A DNA stretch of 5,767 nt from an uncultured Eubacterium sp. (GTDB lineage Bacteria; Bacillota; Clostridia; Eubacteriales; Eubacteriaceae): contig CACZTE010000054.1 of the NCBI GenBank assembly GCA_902784045.1, positions 1 through 5,767 of the forward strand, given 5' to 3'. Both the position numbers and the translations under genes were made by a program. Below the pieces are notes generated by a model. It did not search any database. It was not told where the DNA came from and was given only the letters and a program-made list of their open reading frames with translations. Below, one piece after another: positions 1-5,767 of this stretch (within the stretch, counting starts at the first letter, position 1; the number at the start of each line of letters is the position of its first letter).

Positions 1-572
1 ACCGTGGGGTACAAAAACATCGCCCCGATGACCATGTAAAGCGGCACGCTGTGGCCTGTCTTTTTGGCAATCATATAGCCCAGAAAAATCGGCATAAAAT
101 AGAAAAACGAATCCGCCATGCCGTAGAGCAAAATATAGGCCGCGCTGTCCGTGGCCAGCACCCCCAGGGTGGTCAGCAGCGTGAGCAGCACCTTCACCAT
201 CCCGGTGCCCAGCATTGCCGGCAACAGCGGCGTAATGCATCCCGCGATAAAGCCGAATACCCGCTTGACGGGATTGGTCTCTTTCTGCTCCGGCGCTTCG
301 CTCACCGACGCGTGAGCGCCGGCAAGCCCCTCCGACACCATGGCGTCAAACACGTGAGATACCTGATTGCCGATGATCACCTGATACTCCCCGCTCTGAC
401 GGGCAACCGACTTCACGCCGGAGACGGCCCGCACCGCCTCGTCATCCGCCAAATCCATGTCTCCCAGCACAAAACGCAGCCGTGTCATGCAGTGGGTCAC
501 GCCGGCGATATTGGTCTGTCCGCCGACCCCGTCCACGATAGCCCGCGCAATTTTCGCGTAATCCTGTGACAT
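1..572 (-). CDS. PTS beta-glucoside-family EIIBC sugar permease, N-terminal part (cut by window edge)
   Basis: This is the membrane permease of a phosphoenolpyruvate phosphotransferase system, which imports a sugar and phosphorylates it on entry. Only the first 190 residues are present; the rest lies beyond base 1. Residues 1-75 form an EIIB domain with the phosphorylation-site motif GVTHCMTRLRF, the phosphocysteine being Cys28 (codon 489-491), followed by SGEYQVIIGNQV. A charged linker (about 88-103) leads to the EIIC membrane domain, where GFIAGCITPLLPAMLGTGMVK and DSFFYFMPIFLGYMIAKKTG match the BglF/sucrose/trehalose branch. Domain order is B then C; a fused EIIA cannot be seen. The ATG at 572 is chosen because AGGAGG (578-583, minus) lies 5 bases upstream. 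The substrate cannot be assigned: this branch includes beta-glucoside, sucrose, trehalose and N-acetylmuramate transporters. The position where many members have His-Pro has Tyr188-Pro here. Family assignment is firm; sugar specificity is unknown. Confidence 0.93.
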   Translation of the reverse strand, partial: MSQDYAKIARAIVDGVGGQTNIAGVTHCMTRLRFVLGDMDLADDEAVRAVSGVKSVARQSGEYQVIIGNQVSHVFDAMVSEGLAGAHASVSEAPEQKETNPVKRVFGFIAGCITPLLPAMLGTGMVKVLLTLLTTLGVLATDSAAYILLYGMADSFFYFMPIFLGYMIAKKTGHSVPLYMVIGAMFLYPT

Positions 573-594
573 AAACGCCTCCTGTTGAAAATGA

Positions 595-623
595 TCAATA
601 AAACAAATGCCGCGACACGTCAA
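595..623 (-). promoter_or_regulatory. Possible sigma-A promoter for the PTS permease
   Basis: On the minus strand a -35-like TTGACG (618-623) is followed after 17 bases by TATTGA (595-600), about 22 bases upstream of the permease ATG. The -35 is good (5 of 6) but the -10 is weak (3 of 6), so this is only a candidate. An ACGT pair (617-627) overlaps the -35 element and could be an operator half-site. Confidence 0.35.
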
Positions 624-766
624 ACGTCTTTCCAATCGGTTGAAGAGAGAACAATCCGCGATAACGCAAGAACGTAATAACGTCTCACCATCGAAAAGCC
701 AAAGCTTTGAAGAAAAGCTCACGACAAAGGAAATGACCCGCAACGACGAACCCTAAAACCCAATCA

Positions 767-789
767 GAAACTTGGCTCGGCCGAGTTTC
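767..789. repeat. 23-base imperfect palindrome, possible operator
   Basis: Arms GAAACT and AGTTTC (six pairs) and inner GGC/GCC (three pairs) surround a three-base centre, with one mismatched pair between the arms and the inner block. It also contains the perfect 10-base palindrome CTCGGCCGAG (776-785) in a different register. There is no U-run on either side, so it is more likely a protein-binding site than a terminator. It lies about 195 bases upstream of the PTS start, far for a classical repressor site unless a promoter not recognised here lies nearby. The regulator is unknown. Confidence 0.45.
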
Positions 790-986
790 ATCAAAAATCA
801 TTCATTATTCATTCCCCAAAGCAACCTCGCCGCGCGTTGCGACAACATAGCGAGTCAAAAAACACTTCTCCATCAACCAACTGATACTTTCATGTCAAAA
901 TATTATCAAAAATTCCGACTGCTCGTCAATCCATTTGAAACAACATGGTAAAATATTGCCTGATATTGAAAATAAAGAAAATTGCC

Positions 987-1655
987 TCAGCGCCTCTTTT
1001 CAAATGCACGTCGGTTCAGCTTCCAAAGCAAAAAGCTGATGCCATAAGTTAACAGGATAAGAATTGGAACAATGATGACCGCGCTTTCTGTTCCAAAAGC
1101 AAAAAAACCATACCAATCGTAGCCTTTTAAAACCCTGCCATCGCTTGAATGCGCGAGCGCGGTGCTGACATAATAAACCGCGTAAATCAACATCGGAACA
1201 ATGCCTGTAAAAGTGTGTCTGAAAGCGATTTTGTCTGTCTGTTCAAAAAACAAAAATGTGATAATGGCCAGGATAGGATTCAGTAAATGCAGAAAGAAAT
1301 TGCTGTAAGTGAACAACGCGAAAACCCCATAGGCCGCGGCGGTGATTGGCACTAAATAGAAGACTGTGACGATCATTGTCAGTGTGACACCAACAGTGCC
1401 AACCAGTTTGGCAATCAATGTTCTCGTCGAAACGCTGCTCTTTTTTCCATCCAAGACGCGTTTTTCATCTATCGCCGCGATGATGGCGGTGATGCCCAAA
1501 AGAATATTTGAATCAACCGTAAAATAATTTAAAGCGGATAGCCTGCTGCCGGAAAGAATTCCTCCTCCTTTTCCGCTCATCATCCATATCACAGCAAACA
1601 GTTCAAGCATAAAAATCAGAACGTTTAGTCCAAAGGCAACTTTCATTTTTTTCAT
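987..1655 (-). CDS. Six-helix integral membrane protein, FAR-17a/AIG1/Pr6Pr-like
   Basis: A 222-residue membrane protein of uncertain role. Six hydrophobic segments are visible at about residues 5-27, 44-62, 82-103, 117-137, 148-166 and 188-211, with a basic C-terminus (RRAFEKRR) probably in the cytoplasm. YFTVDSNILLG (44-54) at helix 2 and FLHLLNPILAI (121-131) at helix 4 resemble the conserved blocks of bacterial Pr6Pr-like proteins and eukaryotic AIG1/ADTRP; Thr46 and His123 sit where those enzymes have their catalytic Thr and His. A YDWYGF motif (179-184) precedes helix 6. The start at 1655 has AAGGAG (1665-1670, minus) 9 bases upstream; an out-of-frame ATG lies 4 bases before it. The gene follows the ATPase terminator, and no clear promoter was seen in the roughly 50 bases between, so it may depend on read-through or a weak promoter. 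Sampled base composition is more AT-rich than in the ATPase and ligase genes. That it is a membrane protein is certain; the family link is moderate and enzymatic activity is inference. Confidence 0.8.
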   Translation of the reverse strand: MKKMKVAFGLNVLIFMLELFAVIWMMSGKGGGILSGSRLSALNYFTVDSNILLGITAIIAAIDEKRVLDGKKSSVSTRTLIAKLVGTVGVTLTMIVTVFYLVPITAAAYGVFALFTYSNFFLHLLNPILAIITFLFFEQTDKIAFRHTFTGIVPMLIYAVYYVSTALAHSSDGRVLKGYDWYGFFAFGTESAVIIVPILILLTYGISFLLWKLNRRAFEKRR

Positions 1656-1703
1656 GCATTATTTCTCCTTCCCGGCCGCTTGACAAGGGTTTATCGCGAA
1701 TTT

Positions 1704-1733
1704 AAAAAGGAAACCCGCGTGAAACGGGTTTCC
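1704..1733 (-). terminator. Intrinsic terminator of the P-type ATPase gene
   Basis: The arms GGAAACCCG (1709-1717) and CGGGTTTCC (1725-1733) form a perfect 9-bp stem with a 7-base loop. On the minus strand the stem is followed directly by TTTTT and then AAATT. It lies 21 bases beyond the ATPase stop codon. The plus strand has no U-run after the stem, so it acts in the minus direction only. Confidence 0.92.
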
Positions 1734-1754
1734 ATCCATCATCCCAATCGTCAA

Positions 1755-4145
1755 TTAAGCCGTTTTTTGTTTGTAGCGTTGAATAAACCGTTCATCCAGA
1801 TAACGCAGCAGCTTGGACAGGTTGCGCATCACCGATTCTTCCGCGATAGCGAACACCGTCGTTAGCACAACGGCAACCGTCGACAAGTCCGTGATATCAA
1901 AGAGCCCGCCGAGGAGTTGCGACACCACGATAAACGCGATAATCGACAGCACAATAACTGTCACACGGTAACGGTTAAGCGGCGCGCAAATACGGATCAG
2001 CACGATAAAGCCAACCACCGACAACAGATAGGTGCTGGCCGTGCTGGCATCCTGAGGCGAAATGTGGAACAGATCGGCAACGAGCACCATCGCCGCGACC
2101 CCCACAAAAGACGTCACCGCCGCCGGAATGGCGTTCATCAGCGTCGTCTTGATAAAGCTACCCTGCTGTTTGGTCAGATTGGCTTCCAGCGCCAGGAAAA
2201 ACGCCGGAATCCCGATGTTCAGGCCTGAAATCAGCGACACCTGCGTCGGTTTTAAGGGATAAACAAATAACGTCACGATGGAGAACAGCGCCAGCAACAT
2301 CGAGAAAATATTCTTATAAAGGAACAAAGTTGCCGAACGGGTGATATTGTTGATATCCCGACGGCCTTCGCCGATGATATCCTTCATTCTGGAGAAATCC
2401 GAATCCAGGAGCACCACCTGCGCCGCCTGCATCGCCGCGTCGGAGCCCGCGCCCATGGCGATGGAACAATCCGCGGTCTTCATCGCCAGAATATCATTAA
2501 CACCGTCGCCGGTCATGGCCACTTTTTTGCCCGTGGCCTGAATGGCTGTCACCAGCGCCTTTTTCTGTTCCGGTTTGACCCGGCCGAACACCGTGTATTC
2601 ATGCACGGCCTTCAGATAATCCTCTTCGGTTTTCAGGGTTTGGGCGTCCACATAATTTTCCGCCCCCGCGATGTTCACCTGTCTGGCGATTTCCGAAACC
2701 GTTCTGGGATTATCCCCGGAAATAACCTTGATGACCACTTCCTGTTCTTCCAAATAGGAGAACGTGTCTTCCACGCCGGCGCGAATACCGTTTTCCAGCG
2801 CCACAAAAGCCAGCCCGGTAAAGGGATCGTCCGCTTTGTCGGCTCTGGCGAAGGCCAGCACACGCTCGCCTTGCCCGGTGCGAACGGCAATGCGGGACGC
2901 GTTGGCCGCCATGCTTGCTTCGGAGAGCACAAATTCCGGCGCGCCCAGACGGTAAATGCCGTCTTTGGTTTCAATTTGCGAATACTTATTCTTAGACGAG
3001 AAAGGCGTCACCTTAGCGTCATCACCAAATGCCGCTTCGGTGAAATAACTCTTCATGGCCACCATCGTGATATTGCCGTCGGTCACTGTGCCCACATAGC
3101 GGGCCAAGTCGGATTCCACATCCTTGGGCACCGGCGGCAATGTCTGATTGTTTTCCGCGATCTCGCCGCTTTGCGGTTCCGGATCCGGCACCTGCTCTGC
3201 TGACGCAAACACGGCCGTCACGTTCATGGCGTTATCGGTGATGGTCCCGGTTTTATCCACACACAGCACATCCACCCTTGCCAGGGTCTCGGTACTCTTC
3301 ATATCGTGGAGCAGCACCTTTTTCATGGCCAGTCTGGCCGCGCTGAGGGCCAGCGCCACAGTGACAAGCAAATACAGTCCCTCGGGAATCATCCCGATGA
3401 CGGCGCCGACCATGGCTTCCACACTGCGGGCAATGGTCAAGCCGTTAAAATAAATGCCTTGAATCAGGAGAAGCGCCCCGATAGGAATGATGATAATCCC
3501 GGCAAGCTTCACGATGGTGTCAATGCCGCGGACCATTTCCGATTGGCCGGTTTCAATGCTTTTGGCTTCGGCAGTCAGCCCCGCCGCGTAGGAATCGGCG
3601 CCCACCTTGGTCAATCGGGCGTAGCAGCGCCCCGTCACCGTAAAGCTGCCGGACATCAGTTCGGCGCCCGCCTTTTTCTCAATTTCGTCGGATTCCCCGG
3701 TCAAAAGGGATTCATTGACCGACACCATGCCTTCCAGCACTTCGGCATCGGCGGGAATCTGCTTCCCTTCTTCCAAATAAATGACATCGCCTAAAACCAG
3801 CGTGTCCACCGGCACTTCCACGACTTTGCCGTCTCGCAAAACGGCGCATTTCGCCGCCGACAGCACCGTCAGCTCATCCAGCACTTTTTTGGAGCGAAGC
3901 TGCTGCACAATCCCGATGACCGTGTTAGCGATGACCACCGGCAAAAACGTTAGATTGCGGAAATTGCCCGTCAAAATCAACATCGCCGCCAAGACAGCGA
4001 AAATCAAGTTGAAATACGTAAAAATGTTGTCCCGGATAATCTGCCAAGTCGTCTTTTGGGTGGTATTCGGCACAACATTGGCCTTGCCCGCCGCCGCCAG
4101 CTGCTGCGCTTCCGACGAGCTTAAGCCTTTGAGTAAAGTATCCAT
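1755..4145 (-). CDS. Cation-translocating P-type ATPase, CtpE-like
   Basis: A complete 796-residue ATP-driven cation pump of the plasma membrane. Motifs appear in order: actuator-domain TGES (149-152); IPEGL in helix 4 (253-257) at the ion-binding kink; DKTGT (297-301) with phospho-acceptor Asp297; PFSSKNKYS (381-389) and GAPE (401-404) in the nucleotide-binding domain; SGDNP (476-480); GRVKPEQK (521-528); TGDGVND (545-551). About ten membrane helices are visible: near 41-60, 65-84, 211-233, 246-268, then six after residue 605. ETLARVDVLCVDKTGT and GLNIGIPAFFLALEAN point to the CtpE-like group; Mycobacterium tuberculosis CtpE is of nearly the same length and has been described as a calcium-uptake pump. 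No N-terminal heavy-metal (CxxC) domain is present, which argues against a copper or zinc pump. Calcium as substrate is inference. The start at 4145 has AAGGAG (4151-4156) 5 bases upstream. A Pro- and acid-rich stretch occupies residues 316-341. The gene is divergent from the MurT-like ligase and ends at its own terminator. Confidence 0.95.
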   Translation of the reverse strand: MDTLLKGLSSSEAQQLAAAGKANVVPNTTQKTTWQIIRDNIFTYFNLIFAVLAAMLILTGNFRNLTFLPVVIANTVIGIVQQLRSKKVLDELTVLSAAKCAVLRDGKVVEVPVDTLVLGDVIYLEEGKQIPADAEVLEGMVSVNESLLTGESDEIEKKAGAELMSGSFTVTGRCYARLTKVGADSYAAGLTAEAKSIETGQSEMVRGIDTIVKLAGIIIIPIGALLLIQGIYFNGLTIARSVEAMVGAVIGMIPEGLYLLVTVALALSAARLAMKKVLLHDMKSTETLARVDVLCVDKTGTITDNAMNVTAVFASAEQVPDPEPQSGEIAENNQTLPPVPKDVESDLARYVGTVTDGNITMVAMKSYFTEAAFGDDAKVTPFSSKNKYSQIETKDGIYRLGAPEFVLSEASMAANASRIAVRTGQGERVLAFARADKADDPFTGLAFVALENGIRAGVEDTFSYLEEQEVVIKVISGDNPRTVSEIARQVNIAGAENYVDAQTLKTEEDYLKAVHEYTVFGRVKPEQKKALVTAIQATGKKVAMTGDGVNDILAMKTADCSIAMGAGSDAAMQAAQVVLLDSDFSRMKDIIGEGRRDINNITRSATLFLYKNIFSMLLALFSIVTLFVYPLKPTQVSLISGLNIGIPAFFLALEANLTKQQGSFIKTTLMNAIPAAVTSFVGVAAMVLVADLFHISPQDASTASTYLLSVVGFIVLIRICAPLNRYRVTVIVLSIIAFIVVSQLLGGLFDITDLSTVAVVLTTVFAIAEESVMRNLSKLLRYLDERFIQRYKQKTA

Positions 4146-4203
4146 GACGTCTCCTTTTCAAAAATTTGACTCACCACGCGTCACGCGAATGAATTTTTAA
4201 AAC

Positions 4204-4232
4204 ATTCTACCACAAAATCATCCCGATGAAAA
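4204..4232 (-). promoter_or_regulatory. Promoter for the P-type ATPase gene (extended -10)
   Basis: On the minus strand TTTTCA (4227-4232) is followed after 17 bases by TAGAAT (4204-4209), preceded by TGG, which is an extended -10. The -35 matches 4 of 6 and the -10 matches 5 of 6 consensus bases. Transcription would start near 4197, leaving about 50 bases of leader before the ATG at 4145. Confidence 0.65.
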
Positions 4233-4403
4233 GGCGTGAAGCACCCTTTGATGGCGAAAGATAACCGACATCCGTCCGCCAAATCAAGGCGAAAAAGCGG
4301 CGCCGGATACCCGTGAACGAAAATTATTCCAATCACCTTTTATCGTCAACGGGAACCGTCCTTCGAAACTTGCAGGCACGGCTCACATTTCCTGTAAAAG
4401 CGT

Positions 4404-4432
4404 TTGCCCGTTATCAATCCTTATGATATACT
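4404..4432 (+). promoter_or_regulatory. Promoter for the MurT-like ligase gene (extended -10)
   Basis: TTGCCC (4404-4409, 4 of 6) is followed after 17 bases by TATACT (4427-4432, 5 of 6), preceded by TGA, which is an extended -10. Transcription would begin near 4439, about 50 bases before the ATG at 4491. A perfect TATAAT at 4448-4453 is an alternative -10, but no acceptable -35 lies 16-18 bases before it. Confidence 0.65.
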
Positions 4433-4490
4433 TAAAAAAAACAACAATATAATGAGCTTCAAAAAAATTCAATTGATTGAAGGAGTATTC

Positions 4491-5767
4491 ATGTTATTTT
4501 ATCTCGCCCTTTGGATTGCCAAATTCATCAGGTTTCTCATCCGTCTTAAAAACAAACACGGCGGCACCTATTACCCGGGAAAAATCGCCCTCCGCATTGA
4601 CCCGCAGTTTGTCGAACATATCAAAAACGTCGACCCCGACCGCGCTGTTCTCATCACCGGCACCAACGGCAAAAGCACCACCACCAACCTGGTCACCCAT
4701 ATATTAAACGACGCCGGAAAAAACGTCTGCTCCAACGTGGACTGCGGCAATATGCTCACCGGCATCGCCACCGCTCTTTTAAAAGACGCCTCGGCGGGCG
4801 GCCGCCTCAAAGACGACTGCTATATCGTCATGGAAAGCGATGAACGTTATCTGCGCATGATCCGCGATCAATTGCCGGCCAAGCACCTCATCGTCACCAA
4901 CATCCAAAAAGACCAGGCTCAGCGAAACGGCGAACCCTCCTACATCAGAGACAAAATCGCGAATGCCCTGGATCCCGACGTCACCCTCTATCTCAACCAC
5001 GATGAGCCCGTCGCCCATTCCCTAAAGGGCAAAACCGACCATTGCGTCACCTACGGCGTGGCCGAAAACGCCCGCTCATTTCACAAAGATGACGATTTCT
5101 TCGCTGTCGGCAAGGCCTGTCCCCGCTGTCACAACCCCTTAACCTTCAGCGCCTACAACATCGAAAACATCGGACCGTTCACCTGTCCGTCCTGCGGCTT
5201 CGGCGCCGACACCGAGTGCACCGTGCAAATTACCGACGCCGACTTTTGGGGCAAACGCTTCACTTTGGGCGGCAAAACCTACGCGTTCAATTTCAACGCT
5301 CCTTATTTTCTCTATTGTTACGCCCCGGCCATCGCCGTCTGCCAAAACTTCGGCCTCACGGAAGAACAAATCGGCGACGCCCTCGAGCGCTTTACCAACA
5401 TCATGGGCCGCCTGGAAACCAAACCCTGCGCCGACAAACAGGTGCAATACGTTAAAATGAAGCAGGAAAACGCCGAGACCCTGCAGTCCTCGCTCAACCT
5501 CGTCGCCGAAGACAAAAGCGCTAAAACCGTTCTCTTCGGCTTTGACGAAATGCTCGATTTCTATCCGCCTTATGTCAACAGCTTCTATCTTTTTGACTGC
5601 GATACCAGAGCGCTTCTGTCCTCAAATATCGACCGCTGGGTCTGCATGTCCACCGCCGTCGGGCGCACCGCGTCGCTGCGTTTTCTTTACGACGGCTACA
5701 ATCCGGATTCCCTCATCGTTTTAAAAGACAGCCTCGAAAACACCGTCACCGATTGCGTGAAAGACCT
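4491..5767 (+). CDS. murT: MurT-like Mur ligase family protein (DUF1727), cut by right edge
   Basis: MurT is the ATP-dependent half of the MurT-GatD complex, which amidates the alpha-carboxyl of D-glutamate in lipid II at the cytoplasmic membrane, using ammonia from glutamine supplied by GatD. The first 425 residues are present, probably nearly the whole protein. A hydrophobic, basic N-terminus (1-20) and GGTYYPGKIALRIDP (24-38) match the family. The Mur-ligase P-loop is GTNGKST (57-63; Lys61), followed by GNMLTGIATALL, ESDERY (115-120) and NIQKDQAQRNGE (137-148), the counterpart of the NxxRDQLDRYGE block. A zinc ribbon with Cys210, 213, 232 and 235 is inserted in the central domain, as is typical. 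GRLE (306-309) is kept, but the C-terminal part is divergent: the usual KNPxG and D-x-SW-x-[WY]-D blocks read MKQENAET (323-330) and NSFYLFDCD (363-371). The start at 4491 has AAGGAG (4480-4485) 5 bases upstream. A gatD-like glutaminase would be expected just downstream, outside the window. It may be canonical MurT or a paralogue with another acceptor. Confidence 0.88.
   Translation, partial: MLFYLALWIAKFIRFLIRLKNKHGGTYYPGKIALRIDPQFVEHIKNVDPDRAVLITGTNGKSTTTNLVTHILNDAGKNVCSNVDCGNMLTGIATALLKDASAGGRLKDDCYIVMESDERYLRMIRDQLPAKHLIVTNIQKDQAQRNGEPSYIRDKIANALDPDVTLYLNHDEPVAHSLKGKTDHCVTYGVAENARSFHKDDDFFAVGKACPRCHNPLTFSAYNIENIGPFTCPSCGFGADTECTVQITDADFWGKRFTLGGKTYAFNFNAPYFLYCYAPAIAVCQNFGLTEEQIGDALERFTNIMGRLETKPCADKQVQYVKMKQENAETLQSSLNLVAEDKSAKTVLFGFDEMLDFYPPYVNSFYLFDCDTRALLSSNIDRWVCMSTAVGRTASLRFLYDGYNPDSLIVLKDSLENTVTDCVKD

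Larger units (their letters stand above)
573..986. other. 414-base intergenic region without a gene
   Basis: This stretch lies between the small membrane protein and the PTS permease, both read leftwards. It is AT-rich and no frame carries a supported gene on either strand. It holds the weak promoter at 595-623, a palindrome at 767-789, a perfect 10-base palindrome CAAAGCTTTG at 700-709 flanked by GAAAAGC direct repeats (693-699 and 712-718), and a repeated AACGTCT (623-629 and 679-685). A GC-rich hairpin at 821-840 has only a 5-bp stem and no following U-run, so no convincing terminator for the upstream gene was found. No BglG/LicT-type antiterminator target was found, although such elements are common before beta-glucoside PTS genes. 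Confidence 0.7.
4146..4490. other. Divergent intergenic region between ATPase and MurT-like genes
   Basis: A 345-base region from which the two genes are transcribed outwards, with no supported gene inside. It contains one extended -10 promoter on each strand (4204-4232 minus and 4404-4432 plus), giving predicted leaders of roughly 50 bases each. The 170 bases between the promoters hold only minor symmetry: ACGG-GAA-CCGT (around 4348-4359), and near the ATPase ribosome binding site TCAAA-AA-TTTGA (4158-4169). No riboswitch-like structure was recognised in either short leader. Confidence 0.75.

Noticed and set aside
51..569. Open frame of 172 codons on the plus strand opposite the PTS gene
   Set aside because: The minus strand encodes a clear EIIB domain with its own ribosome binding site; the plus frame is its shadow, rich in His, Arg and Gln.
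650..657. GGATTGTT on the minus strand, resembling the start of a LicT/BglG antiterminator target
   Set aside because: The second conserved half (GCAGGCAAAACC-like) is missing and no overlapping terminator hairpin follows.
821..840. GC-rich hairpin (GCAAC/GTTGC) as terminator of the small membrane protein gene
   Set aside because: The stem is only 5 bp with a 10-base loop, there is no U-run, and it lies about 150 bases past the stop codon.
1656..1703. TTGTCA and AATAAT as a promoter for the small membrane protein gene
   Set aside because: The -10 would lie between the ribosome binding site and the start codon, so the transcript would lack the ribosome binding site.
2601..3203. Open frame of 200 codons on the plus strand inside the ATPase gene
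   Set aside because: It is antisense to a gene with complete, ordered P-type ATPase motifs; its product is low-complexity and His/Arg-rich with no recognisable domain.
4323..4349. TTGACG and AATAAT on the minus strand as a second ATPase promoter
   Set aside because: The spacer is only 15 bases and a better extended -10 promoter lies closer to the gene.
5139..5447. Open frame of 102 codons on the minus strand inside the MurT-like gene
   Set aside because: It is antisense to the zinc ribbon and central domain of the ligase, without a ribosome binding site or recognisable motif.

Overview
The window looks like ordinary chromosome from a low-to-mid GC Gram-positive bacterium, most likely a Firmicute (Clostridia or Eubacteriales type). 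The reasons are strong AGGAGG/AAGGAG ribosome binding sites before every gene, a beta-glucoside-type phosphotransferase (PTS) permease, and a zinc-ribbon MurT-type Mur ligase, a family typical of Gram-positive lineages. The species cannot be fixed from the sequence alone.

Layout. Bases 1-572 (minus) hold the N-terminal 190 residues of a PTS EIIBC sugar permease that runs off the left edge. Bases 573-986 are a 414-base AT-rich intergenic stretch with a possible promoter for the permease, a 23-base imperfect palindrome and short repeated motifs, but no gene. Bases 987-1655 (minus) encode a 222-residue six-helix membrane protein that resembles the FAR-17a/AIG1/Pr6Pr group and carries a candidate Thr/His pair. 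A clear intrinsic terminator (1704-1733, minus) separates it from the gene transcribed before it, a complete 796-residue P-type cation ATPase of the CtpE-like type (1755-4145, minus). Bases 4146-4490 are a divergent promoter region with one extended -10 promoter on each strand. From 4491 to the right edge (plus) lies a MurT-like ligase, 425 residues so far and probably nearly complete.

How the genes may work together. The ATPase and the MurT-like ligase are transcribed away from a shared 345-base region, so they could be co-regulated. The link is suggestive because CtpE of mycobacteria is a calcium-uptake pump tied to cell-surface integrity, and MurT, with the glutaminase GatD, amidates peptidoglycan precursors. 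That functional link is inference. The PTS permease and the small membrane protein show no obvious tie to them.

Nothing here is clearly a new system: no mobile element, CRISPR array, RNA gene or defence cluster was seen. The most interesting points are the divergent C-terminal half of the MurT-like protein, which lacks several motifs usual in that family, and the possible Thr/His active site of the small membrane protein.
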